NCBI RefSeq assembly: GCF_027286305.1
Contig: NZ_CP114599.1
Span: 2,666,001-2,730,000, forward strand
From: Phenylobacterium sp. NIBR 498073
GTDB lineage: Bacteria; Pseudomonadota; Alphaproteobacteria; Caulobacterales; Caulobacteraceae
Direction of reading: 5' to 3'
DNA length: 64,000 bases
Below the pieces are notes generated by a model. The model ran no database searches and was not told where the DNA came from. It saw only the letters and a list, made by a program, of their open reading frames with translations. The position numbers were made by a program, and so were the translations under genes. The first letter of the stretch is position 1, and every line of letters starts with the position of its first letter. Positions 55,095-63,687 of this stretch are shown in pieces.

Positions 55095-56393
55095 CTACTT
55101 CGCCGCCAGGTAATCCAGCGCCAGCAGCGCCTGCGCCCGCACGCCGGTCTCCATCGCCTTCTCGTCGACGTCGAAGAACGGCGAGTGGTTGCCGCCCTTC
55201 GGGTTGCCGACGCCCAGGTGATAGAAGAACCCTGGGATCTCCTTCTGGAAGTACGAGAAGTCCTCGGCCCCCATGATGTAGTCGATGTCGTCGGCGACCT
55301 TGCCTTGGGCCGCGCGCGTCAGGGTCGGCTTCATCTGCGCCGAGAGCGCACGATTGTTGTCGGTCACCGGGTTGGGCTGGCCCCAGTCGATCTTGCCGCT
55401 GGCCCCGTAGCGCTCGGTGATCGAGTCGACGGCCTTGTCGGCGCGGGCCATGACGTCGGTTCGCATGCCCGGATCGAAGGTCCGCAGCGTCCCGGTCATG
55501 GTCATGTCTTCGGGAATGATATTGTAGCGCAGCCCGCCCTGCAGGGTGGCGATGGTCAGCACCGTCGGGGTCTTCGAAACGTTGATCTGGCGCGAGGTGA
55601 TCTGGTTGAAGGCGGTGACGATGTCGGCGGTCATCGACGACATGTCGATGCCCTGCCACGGCATCGAGCCGTGCGCCTGCTTGCCCTTCAGGTGGATTTC
55701 AAAGCGGTCGGAGGCGGCCATCATCGGGCCCGGACGCCAGACCAGCATGCCGACCGGTCCGGGGAAGGCGTGAAGGCCGAAGATCGCGTCGACCTTCGGG
55801 CTGGTCAGCACCCCTTCCTTGACCATCAGCGGCGCGCCGCCTTCCTCGCCCGGCGGCGGGCCTTCCTCGGCCGGCTGGAAGACAAAGACCACCGTGCCCT
55901 CGATCTGGTCCTTCATCCCGGCCAGGATCTCGGCCGTACCCATCAGGATCGCCACGTGGCTGTCGTGGCCGCAGGCGTGCATCACCGGCACCGTCTGGCC
56001 CAGATACTTGCCCGTCACCTTCGAGGCGAACGGCAGGCCGGTCTGCTCGGCCACCGGCAGGGCGTCCATGTCGGCGCGCAGGGCGACGACCTTGCCGGGC
56101 TTGCCGCCCTTCAGGATGCCCACCACCCCGGTCTTGCCGACGCCGGTGCGCACTTCCAGGCCCAGCTTGCGCAGGTGATCGGCGACGATCTTGGCCGTGC
56201 GGACCTCGCTGTTGGACAGCTCCGGATGCTCGTGGAAGTCCCGCCGCCAAGCGATCACCTTCGGCTGCAGCGCCGCAGCCTGGGCGAAAACCGCCGCGTC
56301 ATAGGCCCTGGCCGTCGGCGCGTCCTGAGCCGCCGCGCTTCCGGTCATCGCCAACACCGCGGCGACACCCGCCAGCCAAACCCGTTTCGACAT
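55095..56393 (-). CDS. M20D family amidohydrolase (periplasmic)
   Basis: A 432-residue metallopeptidase-fold amidohydrolase, like N-acyl-amino-acid or hippurate/IAA-conjugate hydrolases. A Sec signal peptide covers residues 1-22 (GSAAAQ). Metal ligands are in PVMHACGHDSHVAILMG (Cys and His), FVFQPAEEGPPPGEEGG (Glu pair) and IFGLHAFPGPVGM (His). The lid domain has SDRFEIHLKGKQAHGSMPWQ, with the substrate His. The C-terminal YIMGAEDFSYFQKEIPGFFY and NHSPFFDVDEKAM match the family. The length is normal. The gene begins 15 bp after the stop of anmK and so may share its transcript. Confidence 0.9.
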   Translation of the reverse strand: MSKRVWLAGVAAVLAMTGSAAAQDAPTARAYDAAVFAQAAALQPKVIAWRRDFHEHPELSNSEVRTAKIVADHLRKLGLEVRTGVGKTGVVGILKGGKPGKVVALRADMDALPVAEQTGLPFASKVTGKYLGQTVPVMHACGHDSHVAILMGTAEILAGMKDQIEGTVVFVFQPAEEGPPPGEEGGAPLMVKEGVLTSPKVDAIFGLHAFPGPVGMLVWRPGPMMAASDRFEIHLKGKQAHGSMPWQGIDMSSMTADIVTAFNQITSRQINVSKTPTVLTIATLQGGLRYNIIPEDMTMTGTLRTFDPGMRTDVMARADKAVDSITERYGASGKIDWGQPNPVTDNNRALSAQMKPTLTRAAQGKVADDIDYIMGAEDFSYFQKEIPGFFYHLGVGNPKGGNHSPFFDVDEKAMETGVRAQALLALDYLAAK

Positions 56394-56408
56394 GAAAGCT
56401 CCTAAACT

Positions 56409-57521
56409 CTAGCGGTTCGGGCGGGCGATGCGCCCGCCGGTCATCGGCGCAGCTACGCCGGTGGTCTTGGGAAACGAGATCGGCAGCCCACGCGCCGTGC
56501 GCGCCGCCAGATAGGCGAAGGCCTCGGCCTCGATGGAATCGCCGCGCCAGCCGTGGTCCTCGGCCGTGGTCACCGGAACAGCCAGCCGCTCGGCGAAGGC
56601 CGCCATAAGCGACGGATTGCGCCGCCCGCCGCCGCAGACGATCAGCTCGGTGGGCGTGCCGCCCATCACGTTGAAGCCCAGCTTCAGCGCCTCGGCGGTG
56701 AACGCCACCAGGGTCGCGGCCGCATCCTCGAGCCGCAGCGCTTCAAGCGTCTCCAGCGAGAAATCGTAGCGGTCCAGCGACTTGGGCGGCGGCGCCTGGA
56801 AGTACGGATGGGCCAGCAGCCCGCTCAGCACCACCTCGTCCGCCTGGCCGACGCTGGCGTACTTGCCGCCCTCGTCGAAGCGGCCGGCCCCGCGCGCCTG
56901 CATCAGAAGGTCGATCATGCCGTTGCCCGGCCCGGTGTCGAAGGCGGCGATGTCCTCGCCCCCCGACCAGAAGGTCACATTGGCCACCCCGCCGACGTTC
57001 AGCACCGCCAGCGGCGCGGCCATCCCCGCGCTTTGAGCCCGCGCCAGATGATAGATCGGCGCCAGCGGCGCGCCCTCCCCGCCCGCGGCGACGTCGGCGG
57101 TGCGGAAGTCGTAGGCCACCGGCACGCCGGCCGCGTCGGCCAGCCATTGGGCGTCGCCCAGCTGCACCGTGCGCCCGACCACGCCGTCCTGCGGCCGCTC
57201 GTGCAGCACGGTCTGGCCGTGCATGCCGATCAGGTCGATGTCGGACCAGGCCAGGCCGTTCTGGGCCAGGAATTCCTCGGCCGCCGCGAAGTGCTCGCGG
57301 GCCACCGCCTCGGCCGCCGGCGCGAACGACGCCGGTTCCGGCTCGCCGCGCTCCCAGGCCATCGCCGCATGGGTCGCCTCTAGCACCGCCGCGCGGGTTT
57401 CCTCGCTCAGCTTGCGCTCGCCGGCCGGCCCGAAGGCGAAGATCGTTTCGCCGTCGGTCTCCAGGATCGCCATATCGCAGGCGTCCAGAGACGTGCCGGT
57501 CATGAAGCCCAGAACTCGCAT
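56409..57521 (-). CDS. anmK: Anhydro-N-acetylmuramic acid kinase
   Basis: A 370-residue cell-wall recycling kinase that opens and phosphorylates 1,6-anhydro-MurNAc to MurNAc-6-phosphate using ATP. Family landmarks are [20 protein letters not shown] at the start, [34 protein letters not shown] (with the catalytic Asp), [23 protein letters not shown] and [14 protein letters not shown]. The length equals that of known AnmK proteins. It starts 190 bp upstream of the divergent tyrS gene. Salvage of muropeptides fits with the PBP1A and M23 genes at the end of the window. Confidence 0.96.
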   Translation of the reverse strand: MRVLGFMTGTSLDACDMAILETDGETIFAFGPAGERKLSEETRAAVLEATHAAMAWERGEPEPASFAPAAEAVAREHFAAAEEFLAQNGLAWSDIDLIGMHGQTVLHERPQDGVVGRTVQLGDAQWLADAAGVPVAYDFRTADVAAGGEGAPLAPIYHLARAQSAGMAAPLAVLNVGGVANVTFWSGGEDIAAFDTGPGNGMIDLLMQARGAGRFDEGGKYASVGQADEVVLSGLLAHPYFQAPPPKSLDRYDFSLETLEALRLEDAAATLVAFTAEALKLGFNVMGGTPTELIVCGGGRRNPSLMAAFAERLAVPVTTAEDHGWRGDSIEAEAFAYLAARTARGLPISFPKTTGVAAPMTGGRIARPNR

Positions 57522-57563
57522 GCCAGCTTGACTGCCACGGCCCGCGGGCCGTAGCTAGAGCCC

Positions 57564-57611
57564 ATGATCATCCGCGCCCCCCTCGCCGGCCGCTATTACC
57601 GCCTGCCCTAA
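57564..57611 (+). CDS. Possible 15-codon leader peptide upstream of tyrS
   Basis: A minigene beginning ATG and ending TAA encodes [15 protein letters not shown]. It contains two consecutive tyrosine codons (TAT TAC at 57594-57599), and its last codons fall in the 5' arm of a perfect hairpin at 57600-57620. A Tyr-Tyr leader upstream of tyrosyl-tRNA synthetase is the layout expected for translation-coupled attenuation. The ribosome site is weak and there is no T-run after the hairpin, so this is only a candidate. Confidence 0.3.
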   Translation: MIIRAPLAGRYYRLP

Positions 57612-57620
57612 AAGCAGGCG
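57600..57620 (+). promoter_or_regulatory. Hairpin overlapping the tyrS leader minigene
   Basis: A perfect 7-bp stem CGCCTGC/GCAGGCG with a 7-nt loop begins one base after the tandem Tyr codons and contains the leader stop codon. It is a possible attenuator or mRNA structure. Confidence 0.35.
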
Positions 57621-57712
57621 CGGAACGATCTCTTGCGCCACCCGTAACGGTCGGCGCCCGCCCCCCAAGGAAAAGACGGTCTCCGGCCCCACGCCGCCTA
57701 GGAGCCTGTCAG

Positions 57713-59041
57713 ATGTCCCTCGAAATTACAGACAATCGCGTGTTAGAGCGCGCCTCTGAATCCCCGACGCCAGAAGAACGCCCCATGTCAGAACAGCCGT
57801 TCAAGTCCGAGTTCCTGCGCACCATGCAGGAGCGCGGCTACATCCATCAGATCACCCATCCGGCCGAGCTCGACGAGGCGGCCGCCAAGGGTCCGATCAC
57901 GGCCTACATCGGGTTCGACGCCACCGCCGCCTCGCTGCATGTCGGCCACATGATCCAGATCATGATGCTGCGCCGCCTGCAGCAGGCCGGCCACAAGCCC
58001 ATCGTGCTGATGGGCGGCGGCACCACCAAGGTCGGCGACCCGACAGACAAGGACGGCCAGCGCCCGCTGCTCACCCACGAGCAGATCCAGGGCAACATCG
58101 CCACCATCAAGGGCACGTTCCAGCGCTTCCTGACCTTCGGCGACGGGCCCACCGACGCGATCATGGTCGACAACGACGAGTGGCTGTCCAAGTTCGGCTA
58201 CGTTGAATTCCTGCGGAACTACGGGGTGCACTTCACGGTCAACCGGATGCTGGCCTTCGACAGCGTCAAGGCCCGGCTCGAACGCGAGCAGCCGATGACC
58301 TTCCTCGAGTTCAACTACATGCTGATGCAGTCGGTCGACTTCCTGGAGCTCGAACGCGCCCACGGCTGCCTGCTGCAGATGGGCGGCTCTGACCAGTGGG
58401 GCAACATCGTCAACGGGGTCGAGCTGATCCGCCGCGTCGACCAGAAGCCCTCCTTCGGCCTGACCACGCCGCTGCTCTCGACCGCCTCGGGCCAGAAGAT
58501 GGGCAAGACGGTCGGCGGCGCGGTCTGGCTCAACGCCGACATGCGCAGCCCGTACGACTACTGGCAGTTCTGGCGCAACACCGAGGACGCCGACGTCGGC
58601 CGCTTCATGCGCCTGTTCACCGACCTGCCGATGGACGAGATCGCACGCTACGAGGCCATGCAGGGCGCCGACATCAACGAGGCTAAGAAGGTGCTAGCCG
58701 GCGAAGCCACGCGCATGCTGCACGGCGAGGACGCCGCCGCCGCCGCCGCCGAGGCCGCCCGCGTGGCCTTCGAGGTCGGCTCGGTGTCCGGCGACATGCC
58801 GACCCATGAGGTGCCCGCCGCCGACCTGGACGCCGGGATCATGCTGGCCGCCCTGGCCCACGACGCCGGCCTGGCCGGCTCGCGCGGCGAGGCGCGCCGC
58901 CTGGCCCAGGGCGGCGGCCTGCGGGTCAACGACCAGGCCGAGGCCGACGCCGGGCGCACGATCACCTCCGCCGACCTCGTCGACGGCGTGGTCAAGCTCG
59001 CCGCCGGCAAGAAGAAGATCGTCCTGGTAAAGCCGGTCTAG
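57713..59041 (+). CDS. tyrS: Tyrosyl-tRNA synthetase
   Basis: A 442-residue class I aminoacyl-tRNA synthetase. The HIGH-type motif is [20 protein letters not shown] and the KMSKS-type loop is [15 protein letters not shown]. The tyrosine pocket is in AYIGFDATA and [20 protein letters not shown], and [20 protein letters not shown] follows. The C-terminal S4-like RNA-binding domain (about 370-442) has [20 protein letters not shown]. The start at 57713 has a TAGGAG site 8 bases upstream; an ATG at 57785 would remove 24 non-conserved residues and cannot be excluded. A Tyr-Tyr minigene and hairpin lie in the leader region. Confidence 0.97.
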   Translation: MSLEITDNRVLERASESPTPEERPMSEQPFKSEFLRTMQERGYIHQITHPAELDEAAAKGPITAYIGFDATAASLHVGHMIQIMMLRRLQQAGHKPIVLMGGGTTKVGDPTDKDGQRPLLTHEQIQGNIATIKGTFQRFLTFGDGPTDAIMVDNDEWLSKFGYVEFLRNYGVHFTVNRMLAFDSVKARLEREQPMTFLEFNYMLMQSVDFLELERAHGCLLQMGGSDQWGNIVNGVELIRRVDQKPSFGLTTPLLSTASGQKMGKTVGGAVWLNADMRSPYDYWQFWRNTEDADVGRFMRLFTDLPMDEIARYEAMQGADINEAKKVLAGEATRMLHGEDAAAAAAEAARVAFEVGSVSGDMPTHEVPAADLDAGIMLAALAHDAGLAGSRGEARRLAQGGGLRVNDQAEADAGRTITSADLVDGVVKLAAGKKKIVLVKPV

Positions 59042-59056
59042 CTCGCCCGTCTCAAT

Positions 59057-59157
59057 CGTCATGGCCGGGCTTGTCCCGGCCGCCCATAGGCGCTGAATTC
59101 TGAGTTCAACCTGGCCGGTTCGTGCGTACGGGTCACCGGAACAAGCCCGGTGATGAC
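59057..59157. repeat. Pair of inverted REP-like palindromic units
   Basis: Unit 1 on the plus strand (59057-59081) contains GGCCGGG-CTTGT-CCCGGCC after GTCAT. Unit 2 is the same type on the minus strand (59132-59157): GTCATCACCGGGCTTGTTCCGG. The two units share about 80% of positions and face each other around a 50-bp spacer, as in bacterial interspersed mosaic elements. The segment lies between tyrS and bcp and may also stop tyrS transcripts. Confidence 0.7.
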
Positions 59158-59186
59158 GAACGGGTTGGGCTCCCTGGAGAATCGCA

Positions 59187-59651
59187 ATGTCCGCACTGAC
59201 CGAAGGCGCGGCTGCGCCGAACTTCGAACTGCAAGGCGCGAGCGGGCCGGTGAAGCTGGCCGACTTCGCCGGCAAGCCGCTGGTCGTCTACTTCTATCCG
59301 AAGGACGACACTTCCGGCTGCACCAAGGAGGCCCAGGAGTTCACCGCCCTGGCCGCCGATTTCGCCAAGGCCGGCGTCGCCCTGCTCGGCGTCTCCAAGG
59401 ACAGCCTTGCCAGTCACGCGAAGTTTACAGCCAAATACGACCTGGCCGTTCCGCTCGCCTCCGATCCGGAGGGCGCGATGATCGAGGCCTACGGCTCCTG
59501 GGTCGAAAAGAACATGTACGGCCGCAAGTACATGGGCATCGAGCGCTCGACCTTCCTGATCGACGCCGACGGCAAGCTGGCGCGGATCTGGCGCAAGGTT
59601 CGCGTCCCCGGCCACGCCGCCGAGGTGCTGAAAGCCGCGCAATCCCTTTGA
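59187..59651 (+). CDS. bcp: Peroxiredoxin, BCP/PrxQ family
   Basis: A 154-residue thiol peroxidase that reduces organic and hydrogen peroxides. The peroxidatic Cys is in VVYFYPKDDTSGCTKEAQEF near residue 45. In many BCP proteins a resolving Cys lies five residues later (CTKEAC); here that position is Gln, and there is no other Cys, so it should work as a 1-Cys enzyme reduced by another thiol protein. The segment GVSKDSLASHAKFTAKYDL and the C-terminal RSTFLIDADGKLARIWRKV, KVPGH-like RVPGHAAEVL are typical. A hairpin (9-bp stem, 59667-59689) lies after the stop. Confidence 0.94.
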   Translation: MSALTEGAAAPNFELQGASGPVKLADFAGKPLVVYFYPKDDTSGCTKEAQEFTALAADFAKAGVALLGVSKDSLASHAKFTAKYDLAVPLASDPEGAMIEAYGSWVEKNMYGRKYMGIERSTFLIDADGKLARIWRKVRVPGHAAEVLKAAQSL

Positions 59652-59951
59652 TTGTTAAGCTTGCCGCGCTGCGGCCGCTCGCCGCAGCGTGACGCCTGAC
59701 CGCATCGATCGGTCGGAACTCGCCGCCGTCGCCGCTGTTGTAGATTTGTCGCGCCGGGCCTTTGTCCAGCCAAGGTTCGGCAAGTCCGACAGCCGTGAGC
59801 TAGCGGGACCATTCAGGCCCTGTTAACCACGATCAACGAGACTAGTTCGCCGCTCGGCGCCCCTACGTTGCAGCGTGAAGACGCTTGCACGCGCGCCAAT
59901 TCTCATTGCATATCGCGCCGTTCCCCCGAGTTCGTAGCCGATACGGTGAGA
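59652..59951. other. Intergenic region between bcp and the M23 peptidase gene
   Basis: A 300-bp gap. A perfect hairpin CGCTGCGGC/GCCGCAGCG (59667-59689) without a T-run probably ends bcp mRNA. TTAA-N7-CAAC at 59823-59837 is a weak, half-conserved match to the CtrA box TTAA-N7-TTAA. No coding frame here has support. Confidence 0.45.
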
Positions 59952-61109
59952 ATGACACGCTTCGCGCGCCTTCGCCGATCGCTTGTAGAGCTGTTTCCTG
60001 AGCGACACCTCTACATCCGCTCTGGCGGTGAAATGCGTTCCTTCGTCCTGACCACCGGCCGCCAGATGGCGATCGCCGGCGGGGTTGCTGCCGGCGCGCT
60101 GTGGATGGGCGTCAGCACCGCGGCGATGATGGTCAACGCCATGGCTGTCTCCAGCCACGACCAGCAGCTGGCCCGCATGCAGGCCAAGTCCGAGCGCCTG
60201 GTCGCCGACCGCGAGGCCCGCCTCAACAGCGCCATGGTGCAGCTGAACCAGGCCGAAGGCGGCATCGGCGCCCTCGCCGCCAGCGTCGAGAACCGCCACG
60301 CGGCGCTCGCGATGCTGCTGACCGAGTTCAAGGGCCAGCCGGGCGCCCAGGCCGCCCTCGCCCCGGCCATCGCCAAAGCCACCAGCGCCTCGACCGAGGT
60401 CGGGCCGATGCGCCGCATCGAGCTGGTCCGCGCCGGCCAGGAACGCCTGATCGACGCCGCCGACGACTTCGCCAAGACCCGCGCCGACCGCCTGCGGTTG
60501 GCCTTCCGCCTCGCCGGCCTGACGCCGTCGACCTTCGTGCCCAAGGGCGGCTCGCTCGGCGGCCCGCTGATCGAGGCCAAGGATCCTCGCGCCCTGGCCG
60601 CCGTACTCGACGTGGACGAGGACTTCGCCGAACGCATTCAGCATGCGGCGACCAACCTTTCCGAAGCCGGCGCCCTGGTCGACGCAGCGGCCAAGCTGCC
60701 GTTCGCCCGTCCGACCACCGCCGCGGCGCAGACCAGCAGCTACGGCGTCAGGTTCGATCCGTTCACTCGCCGCCCGGCCTTCCATTCGGGCCTCGACTTC
60801 GCCGGCCCGACCAACACCCCCATCTACTCGACCGCACCGGGCGTGGTGTCGTTCACCGGCGTGCGCTCCGGCTACGGCAACACCATCGAGATCGACCACG
60901 GCCGCGGCTTCAAGACCCGCTATGCCCACCTGCAGGCCATCGGCGTGCGCCCCGGCGAGCGCGTGACGGTCGGCAGCCGGATCGGCGGCATGGGTTCCAC
61001 AGGCCGGTCCACCGGACCGCACCTGCACTACGAGGTCTGGGTCAATGGTAGAGCCCAGAATCCGTCGCGTTTCGTAAAGGCTGGCGATTATGTTCTCCAA
61101 GGCGGTTAA
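59952..61109 (+). CDS. M23 family metallopeptidase (LytM-type, membrane-anchored)
   Basis: A 385-residue peptidoglycan endopeptidase-like protein. A short basic cytoplasmic N-terminus (MTRFARLRRSLVELFPERHL) precedes one membrane helix at about residues 38-62, so the rest is periplasmic. Residues 70-120 form a coiled coil (QQLARMQAKSERLVADREAR). The C-terminal M23 domain (about 270-385) has the zinc motif AFHSGLDFAGPTNTPIYSTA, HGRGFKTRYAHLQAIGV and GPHLHYEVWVNGRAQNPSRF, with both HxxxD and HxH intact, so it should be active. The gene overlaps the bactofilin gene by 20 bp. M23-bactofilin pairs control cell shape and, in Caulobacterales, stalk formation. Confidence 0.92.
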   Translation: MTRFARLRRSLVELFPERHLYIRSGGEMRSFVLTTGRQMAIAGGVAAGALWMGVSTAAMMVNAMAVSSHDQQLARMQAKSERLVADREARLNSAMVQLNQAEGGIGALAASVENRHAALAMLLTEFKGQPGAQAALAPAIAKATSASTEVGPMRRIELVRAGQERLIDAADDFAKTRADRLRLAFRLAGLTPSTFVPKGGSLGGPLIEAKDPRALAAVLDVDEDFAERIQHAATNLSEAGALVDAAAKLPFARPTTAAAQTSSYGVRFDPFTRRPAFHSGLDFAGPTNTPIYSTAPGVVSFTGVRSGYGNTIEIDHGRGFKTRYAHLQAIGVRPGERVTVGSRIGGMGSTGRSTGPHLHYEVWVNGRAQNPSRFVKAGDYVLQGG

Positions 61110-61527
61110 GCCCGGGAAGACTTCAGACGCGTCGCTGTCGGCCACGACCGGCGAGCGCAAGGCGCCCAAGCCCGCCTCCCTCATCAGCCAGGATCTCACG
61201 CTCGAAGGCGGCATCACCGGCGAGGGCGAACTGCACGTCGACGGCGTCATTCGCGGCGACGTCCGCGTCGGCCGCCTGACCCTGGGCGACACCGGCCACA
61301 TCGAAGGCTCGGTCCAGGCCGAGACCGTCGACATCCGCGGCCGCATCATCGGGACGATCACCGCCAAGCAGGTGCGCCTGTTCGGCACCGCCTATGTCGA
61401 CGGCGACATCACCCACGAGCAGCTCTCGGTCGAAACCGGAGCCTTCTTCCAGGGTCGCAGCCTGAAGTTCCAGCGCCCCGCGCCAGTCGCTCTCGCCGCG
61501 CCCGAGCCGGAAGTCCAGAGCGCCTGA
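61090..61527 (+). CDS. Bactofilin family cytoskeletal protein
   Basis: A 145-residue polymer-forming protein, like BacA/BacB of Caulobacter. The right-handed beta-helix core spans about 32-125 (LISQDLTLEGGITGEGELHV, DGVIRGDVRVGRLTLGDTGH, IEGSVQAETVDIRGRIIGTI, AKQVRLFGTAYVDGDITHEQ). Flanking tails are disordered and Pro/Lys-rich (AVKPGKTSDASLSATTGERK), with a hydrophobic start (MFSKAV) that may touch the membrane. It would assemble into filaments without nucleotide and position wall enzymes. Its ATG lies inside the end of the M23 gene, so the two are translated together. Confidence 0.95.
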   Translation: MFSKAVKPGKTSDASLSATTGERKAPKPASLISQDLTLEGGITGEGELHVDGVIRGDVRVGRLTLGDTGHIEGSVQAETVDIRGRIIGTITAKQVRLFGTAYVDGDITHEQLSVETGAFFQGRSLKFQRPAPVALAAPEPEVQSA

Positions 61528-61531
61528 CGCC

Positions 61532-62239
61532 TCACGCCGCATTCTCGTAGGCGCCGTTTTTCAAGAGCGGCGCGCAATGGCTGACGTTCAGCTCGGCGGC
61601 GATGTCGACGTCGAGCGCATGCTCCTTCTCGATCAGCTCCACGCCTGACCGGCTGGTGCGCAACGTCGCCTCCAGGTGCGGGCGGGCGCTCAGGAACGCG
61701 TGCCGGGCCACGACCGCCTCCGGCTCGCCGTCGAAGCCGATCGCGTCGATCACCGCCCCGGCCCCAAGCAGGTCCTCGATCGCCGGCCGCAACGATCCGT
61801 CGGGCCACAGCTCGCCGGCTGGAATGACGGCGATGTCCCTCCCCTCGGCCAGGGCGACGGCCTTGGCCGCCACGGCGGCGGCGTTGCGCAGGCAGCCGGC
61901 CAGCACCGCGGCCCGGCCGCAGGCCAGCGACAGCCGTGATCCGTTCGGCGAAGGCAGCAGCAGCCGCTCCCCAGGATTGAGCTTCATCAGGCTGGCGGGC
62001 GACAGGCTCAGCTGCCCGCCGGGCTTGCGGCTGGCCGCCAGGCGCGCGCCCAGCCGCAAGGCCTCGGCCCGCGCGGCATCCTCGTCGCCATAGGGAAAGG
62101 GGTGGATCCGCGCCTGGCGGTGCACCGCCACATCGACCGCCGTCGAGAACGACAGCACGTCGACCACCACCACGACCGCCGCGCGGTCGCGCAGCAGCTC
62201 AACGCCCTTCAGGCCCCATTCGCAATGAACCTTCTGCAT
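61532..62239 (-). CDS. 2-phosphosulfolactate phosphatase (ComB) family protein
   Basis: A 235-residue magnesium-dependent phosphatase of the ComB family, first described in coenzyme M synthesis by archaea. Typical segments are VVVVDVLSFSTAVDVAVHRQ near residues 23-42, LSLSPASLMKLNPGERLLLP, SPNGSRLSLACGRAAVLAGC and VIPAGELWPDGSLRPAIEDL. Bacteria do not make coenzyme M by this route here, so the true substrate is likely another phosphorylated acid. The ATG at 62239 follows GGAGG; the codon just before is GTG and is disfavoured. It ends 4 bp from the convergent bactofilin stop. Confidence 0.88.
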   Translation of the reverse strand: MQKVHCEWGLKGVELLRDRAAVVVVVDVLSFSTAVDVAVHRQARIHPFPYGDEDAARAEALRLGARLAASRKPGGQLSLSPASLMKLNPGERLLLPSPNGSRLSLACGRAAVLAGCLRNAAAVAAKAVALAEGRDIAVIPAGELWPDGSLRPAIEDLLGAGAVIDAIGFDGEPEAVVARHAFLSARPHLEATLRTSRSGVELIEKEHALDVDIAAELNVSHCAPLLKNGAYENAA

Positions 62240-62331
62240 CACGCGCCTCCACGGCGATCGAACGCCGTTCTGGGCACGAATGCAAACGCGGCTGTGGCGA
62301 TCCCCTCCCCCCGCGGGGGAGGGAACTTCGC

Positions 62332-63454
62332 TTAGTCGCCGGCGCCGTCGCGGGTGTTGCCGACCCGCTGGGCCAGCGACGCGCCCATGAACTCGTCGAG
62401 GTCGCCGTCGAGCACCCCTTGGGTGTCCGAGGTTTCGACGTTGGTCCGCAGGTCCTTCACCATCTGGTACGGCTGCAGGACATAGCTGCGGATCTGGTGC
62501 CCCCAGCCGATGTCGGTCTTCTGCTCGTTCAGGGCGGCGGCCTCGGCCTCGCGCTTCTGCAGCTCCAACTCATAGAGCCGCGCGCGCAGCATCTTCCAGG
62601 CTTCCTCGCGGTTCTGGTGCTGCGAACGGCCCATCTGGCACGCGACCACGACGCCGGTCGGAATGTGCGTCAGGCGCACCGCCGAGTCGGTCTTGTTGAT
62701 GTGCTGACCGCCGGCGCCGGAGGCGCGGTAGGTGTCGGTGCGCACGTCGGCCGGATTGATCTCGATCTCGATGGTGTCGTCGACCACCGGATAGACCCAG
62801 ACCGAGGCGAAGCTGGTGTGGCGCTTGGCGGCCGCGTCGTAGGGCGAGATGCGCACCAGGCGATGGACACCGGCCTCGGTCTTCAGCCAGCCATAGGCGT
62901 TCGGCCCCTTGATCTGCAGGGTGACCGACTTGATGCCGGCCTGTTCGCCGGCGGTTTCTTCGAGGAAGTCGACGCTCATCCCATGGGCGTTGGCCCAGCG
63001 GGTATACATCCGCATCAGCATCCCGGCCCAGTCGTTGGACTCGGTGCCGCCGGCGCCTGAATTGATTTCCATGAAGGCGTCGTTGCCGTCAGCCTCGCCG
63101 GACAGCAGCGCTTCCAGCTCGGCGCGCGCGGCGCGTTCCTTGATGGACTTCAGCTGCTCGCGGGCTTCGTCGAGGGTGGCTTCGTCGCCCTCCTCGTCGG
63201 CCATCTCGGCATAGCCGATCGCGTCGGCCAGGTCACGCTCCAGCGACTGGACGGCCTCGACAGAGGCGGCCAGCTTGGACCGTTCACGGGTGATCGCCTG
63301 GGCGGCCGCAGCGTCGTCCCACAGGGTGGGGTCTTCGACGCGCGCGTTCAGCTCATCGAGCTTTCTTAGGGCCGGTTCCCAGTCAAAGTCGCCTCCTGAG
63401 CAGTTCGATCGACTGCTCGATGTCGGCCTTGGAGGCCTCGACATCCGCTCTCAT
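62332..63454 (-). CDS. prfB: Peptide chain release factor 2, with programmed +1 frameshift
   Basis: RF2 (373 residues after frameshifting) ends translation at UGA and UAA. The first 23 codons ([20 protein letters not shown] and on to RRL) start at ATG 63454 after GGAG and end at an in-frame TGA (63383-63385). The rest continues in the +1 frame from [16 protein letters not shown]. The slip site is canonical: an internal AGGAGG, then CGA and CTTTGAC, so low RF2 promotes slippage. The peptidyl-hydrolysis motif [18 protein letters not shown] is intact, and [20 protein letters not shown] includes SPY in place of the SPF stop-recognition tripeptide. The main frame alone would start wrongly at 63444. 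Confidence 0.96.
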
Positions 63455-63687
63455 GGGAATCTCCGAAACCAGAAAAATTCTGGAAGTCGGGGCAGATAGC
63501 GCGGGCCGGTCCGCATGACAATGGCGGGCCGTCCCAGCACGTCCTGTCATTCCAGCTTGCGCATCAAGACCGGGCCCCATGAACACCAGATCCATCAGAA
63601 TTCGCCACGGCCGCGGCCGCCCTTCTGGCCCCGGTGCGAATGGGACCTGGACACGCCCTGACGGGCTTTCCGGGATGACACGGGAGG
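63455..63687. other. Intergenic region between prfB and the PBP1A-like gene
   Basis: A 233-bp spacer. It contains a minus-strand GTCATCCCGGAAAGCCCG unit (about 63661-63678) that resembles a REP-type palindromic sequence. A promoter for prfB must lie here, but none is clear. Confidence 0.4.

Noticed and set aside
59690..59826. GTG-started frame of about 45 codons after bcp
   Set aside because: No ribosome site, no conservation evidence, overlaps the hairpin after bcp.
59823..59837. CtrA-binding site upstream of the M23-bactofilin operon
   Set aside because: Only one half (TTAA) is perfect and the second is CAAC; kept as a remark, not a feature.
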